A stretch of DNA of 7,822 bases, from assembly GCA_018714665.1 (NCBI GenBank), contig DVNA01000058.1, positions 1-7,822 on the forward strand, written 5' to 3'. The notes beneath the pieces were generated by a model, which searched no databases, was not told where the DNA came from, and saw only the letters and a program-made list of their open reading frames with translations. Source of the stretch: Candidatus Gallibacteroides avistercoris. GTDB taxonomy: Bacteria > Bacteroidota > Bacteroidia > Bacteroidales > CHK158-818. This document shows positions 5,945 to 7,822 of the stretch, piece after piece (the first letter of the stretch is position 1; the number at the start of each line of letters is the position of its first letter). Made by a program: the position numbers and the translations under genes.

Positions 5945-7822
5945 CTAATTTTTCAAGTTCCTGTCTAAAAAATCTACCACTTTCGTATATAAATGGAGCC
6001 GGGTATTACAGCCGTATATGCTATGGTCTCGGTTTGTATAAAATTGCATATCGAATTGTTTGTTTGCCTGTACCAGGGCTTCGCTGAATTGCAAAGAGTT
6101 TTGGAAATGAACATTATCATCTGCCGTTCCTGATACAAGCAACAACCGACCATCCAGTTGTGCAGCGTGCACCAACGGAGAAGTTTTTTCATACCCCTCG
6201 AAATTCTCTTGCGGGGTACGCATATAACGTTCTGTATAGATGGTATCATAAAATTTCCAGTCTGTAACAGGCGCAATGGCAACACCGGCTTTATATACGC
6301 CTTTGCTGGAAGTCATGGCCATAAGTGTCATGTATCCACCGAAACTCCACCCCCAAATAGCGATATTCTGGGAATCCACATAATTCAGGCTACCCATATA
6401 TTGTGCTGCGGCAATCTGATCCTGTGCCTCCAAAACCCCCATCTGCATATAAATACATTTGGAGAATTTTTCACTACGGCCACCTGTCCCTCTGCCATCT
6501 ACGCAGGCAACTACGTATCCGTTTGCGGTCAAATATTGTTCCCAGCCGAACTCCCACTGATCCAGGACGGATTGAGACCCTGGCCCGCTATATTGGGTCA
6601 TCAATACCGGATATTTTTTGTTTGCATCAAAATTGACCGGTTTCATCACCCAACCGTTCAGCTCCGTTCCATCGGGTGTCTGGAAAGTAAAAAATTCTTT
6701 TTTAGCATAATTGATTTTACTCAACTCATTTTGCAACCGGGTATTGTCTTCAAGTGTTCTCAGGACTTTTGCCTGTTGATTATGTACGGTTATCAAAAGA
6801 GGGGTTTCACTATTGCTGAACTGATTGACATAATATTTGCAACCATTACTGAAAGAGGCGTGGTTAGTCCCTTTTTTGTCGGAAAGTTTTGTCTTCTTCC
6901 CTTTGGCATCTACTTTGTAAACCGTTCGGTATATAGGACCTTCTTCGGTTGATTGATAATAAAAACTTTTTGTTTTGTCGTCATATCCCAGATATGCCGT
7001 AACATTCCACTCGCCTTGTGTTATAGGCTTTATTAATTCTCCGGTTAAGGAATATTGGTATAAATGGCGATAGCCTTCACGTTCGCTGGCAAAGACAAAG
7101 AAATCGGGGTAGAACGTAATATAATCCATGTTATCGGGATCAATCCAATAGGGACTTTCATCCTGTACCAACAGTTTACTAACCCCGGTACGGGCATTGG
7201 CTACAAACATCTTGAAAAGATTTTGATGCCGATTCAGCGTCATAACCATTAACTGATCGGCAGCTTTCGCGTATCGAATACGCGGGATATAACCGTCATC
7301 ATCCAACGGGACATCCATCTTTTTAGTAGCTTTTGAACTGACGACATAGGTATGTACACTGACCTTGGCGTTTTTTTCTCCGGCAACAGGATATTTATAT
7401 TTGAACGCTCCCGGATACAATTCGTATTCCTGCAAGCCCGGGCACATTCCTTCATACTTTTGGATGGAATATTCAGGCACTTCCGTTTCATCGTATTTTA
7501 CAAAGGAGAGACATTCACTGTCGGAAGACCATGCCAAAGAGTTTACACAAGCAAACTCTTCTTCATATACCCAATCAGGGATACCGTTTAATATTTTGTT
7601 TTTTGCACCATCCGTCGTTATGGCCGATTCTGTATTGTAGTCCAATTTCTTCAAATAGATGTTATTATCGCGAACGAAAGCGACCATCCGTCCATCCGGA
7701 GAGAACGTTGCCACTTGTTGTTTCCCCCCTTCCGAAAGAGGTTTTACCAGATTCCGTTTTATTTCAAAGGTATAATAATTGGCTTTGAACGATCTTCTGT
7801 AAATCCCTTCCCGATCGGTATA
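5945..7822 (-). CDS. dpp4: Dipeptidyl peptidase IV, S9B serine protease (5' end cut by window edge)
   Basis: The frame is open from the right edge to the TAG at 5945-5947, 625 residues visible. Bacteroidales DPP IV has about 720-730 residues, so roughly 100 are missing, including any signal peptide. The GTG at 7714 is an internal valine, because clear family sequence (EGIYRRSFKANYYTF) continues upstream of it. The enzyme removes X-Pro or X-Ala dipeptides from peptide N-termini and is usually exported to the periplasm or cell envelope. The visible part begins in the beta-propeller, which carries the Glu-Glu pair that binds the substrate amino terminus (DWVYEEEF, visible Glu87-89). The alpha/beta-hydrolase domain follows, with Tyr411 in QYSGPGSQ, nucleophile Ser493 in GWSFGGYM, Asp568 in GTADDNVHFQ and His600 in RDHSIYG. 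The spacings (75 and 32) suit the family. The related prolyl tripeptidyl peptidase is less likely given the EE region. It is the first visible gene of the leftward cluster; its promoter is outside. Confidence 0.95.
   Translation of the reverse strand, partial: YTDREGIYRRSFKANYYTFEIKRNLVKPLSEGGKQQVATFSPDGRMVAFVRDNNIYLKKLDYNTESAITTDGAKNKILNGIPDWVYEEEFACVNSLAWSSDSECLSFVKYDETEVPEYSIQKYEGMCPGLQEYELYPGAFKYKYPVAGEKNAKVSVHTYVVSSKATKKMDVPLDDDGYIPRIRYAKAADQLMVMTLNRHQNLFKMFVANARTGVSKLLVQDESPYWIDPDNMDYITFYPDFFVFASEREGYRHLYQYSLTGELIKPITQGEWNVTAYLGYDDKTKSFYYQSTEEGPIYRTVYKVDAKGKKTKLSDKKGTNHASFSNGCKYYVNQFSNSETPLLITVHNQQAKVLRTLEDNTRLQNELSKINYAKKEFFTFQTPDGTELNGWVMKPVNFDANKKYPVLMTQYSGPGSQSVLDQWEFGWEQYLTANGYVVACVDGRGTGGRSEKFSKCIYMQMGVLEAQDQIAAAQYMGSLNYVDSQNIAIWGWSFGGYMTLMAMTSSKGVYKAGVAIAPVTDWKFYDTIYTERYMRTPQENFEGYEKTSPLVHAAQLDGRLLLVSGTADDNVHFQNSLQFSEALVQANKQFDMQFYTNRDHSIYGCNTRLHLYTKVVDFLDRNLKN

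Noticed and set aside
6158..6952. A 264-codon open frame antisense to dpp4
   Set aside because: It lies wholly opposite strongly conserved DPP IV hydrolase sequence, has no recognisable domain and is rich in unlikely residue runs, so it is a shadow frame.
7712..7714. GTG as the dpp4 start
   Set aside because: The same frame continues upstream to the window edge with clear DPP IV sequence, so the gene is truncated by the window and this codon is an internal valine.
7724..7729. G6 run in the dpp4 coding strand as a phase-variation tract
   Set aside because: Six bases is short for slippage, and the run simply encodes Glu-Gly-Gly-Lys in an intact frame.

Overview
The window looks like ordinary chromosomal housekeeping DNA from a member of the Bacteroidales (Bacteroidota). 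The evidence is a dipeptidyl peptidase IV of the Porphyromonas/Bacteroides type lying directly against lipA, a single-chain glycine decarboxylase of about 946 residues, AT-rich leader regions with few Shine-Dalgarno sequences, and moderate GC (roughly 40-45% in the larger genes by hand count of samples). I cannot name the genus. There are no rRNA, tRNA, CRISPR, phage or insertion-sequence signals.

Layout. The left half reads rightward: the 3' part of a metallo-beta-lactamase-fold (glyoxalase II-like) hydrolase is cut by the left edge. It is followed after 27 bases by a complete gcvP, the P-protein of the glycine cleavage system. The right half reads leftward: a DPP IV gene cut by the right edge, then lipA (lipoyl synthase), a degenerate Nudix-like protein of about 164 residues, and miaA (tRNA dimethylallyltransferase). 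The two units converge on a 225-base intergenic region that ends in a perfect 17-bp inverted repeat, a probable bidirectional terminator. The miaA stop codon lies inside this repeat.

How the genes work together. gcvP and lipA are linked functionally although they sit on opposite strands: GcvP passes the aminomethyl group of glycine to the lipoyl arm of the H-protein, and LipA makes that lipoyl group from an octanoyl precursor. The leftward genes are packed like an operon. The dpp stop (TAG) directly abuts the lipA ATG, and the Nudix-like stop and miaA ATG are separated only by an in-frame ATG-TAA. The spacing between lipA and the Nudix-like gene is looser, about 68 bases. The promoters of both units probably lie outside the window.

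I did not find a clearly new biological system. The most unusual items are the Nudix-like protein, which has lost two of the conserved glutamates of its box and is AT-rich, the minimal start-stop ORF before miaA, the stop codon inside the terminator, and an additional cysteine in the auxiliary-cluster motif of LipA.
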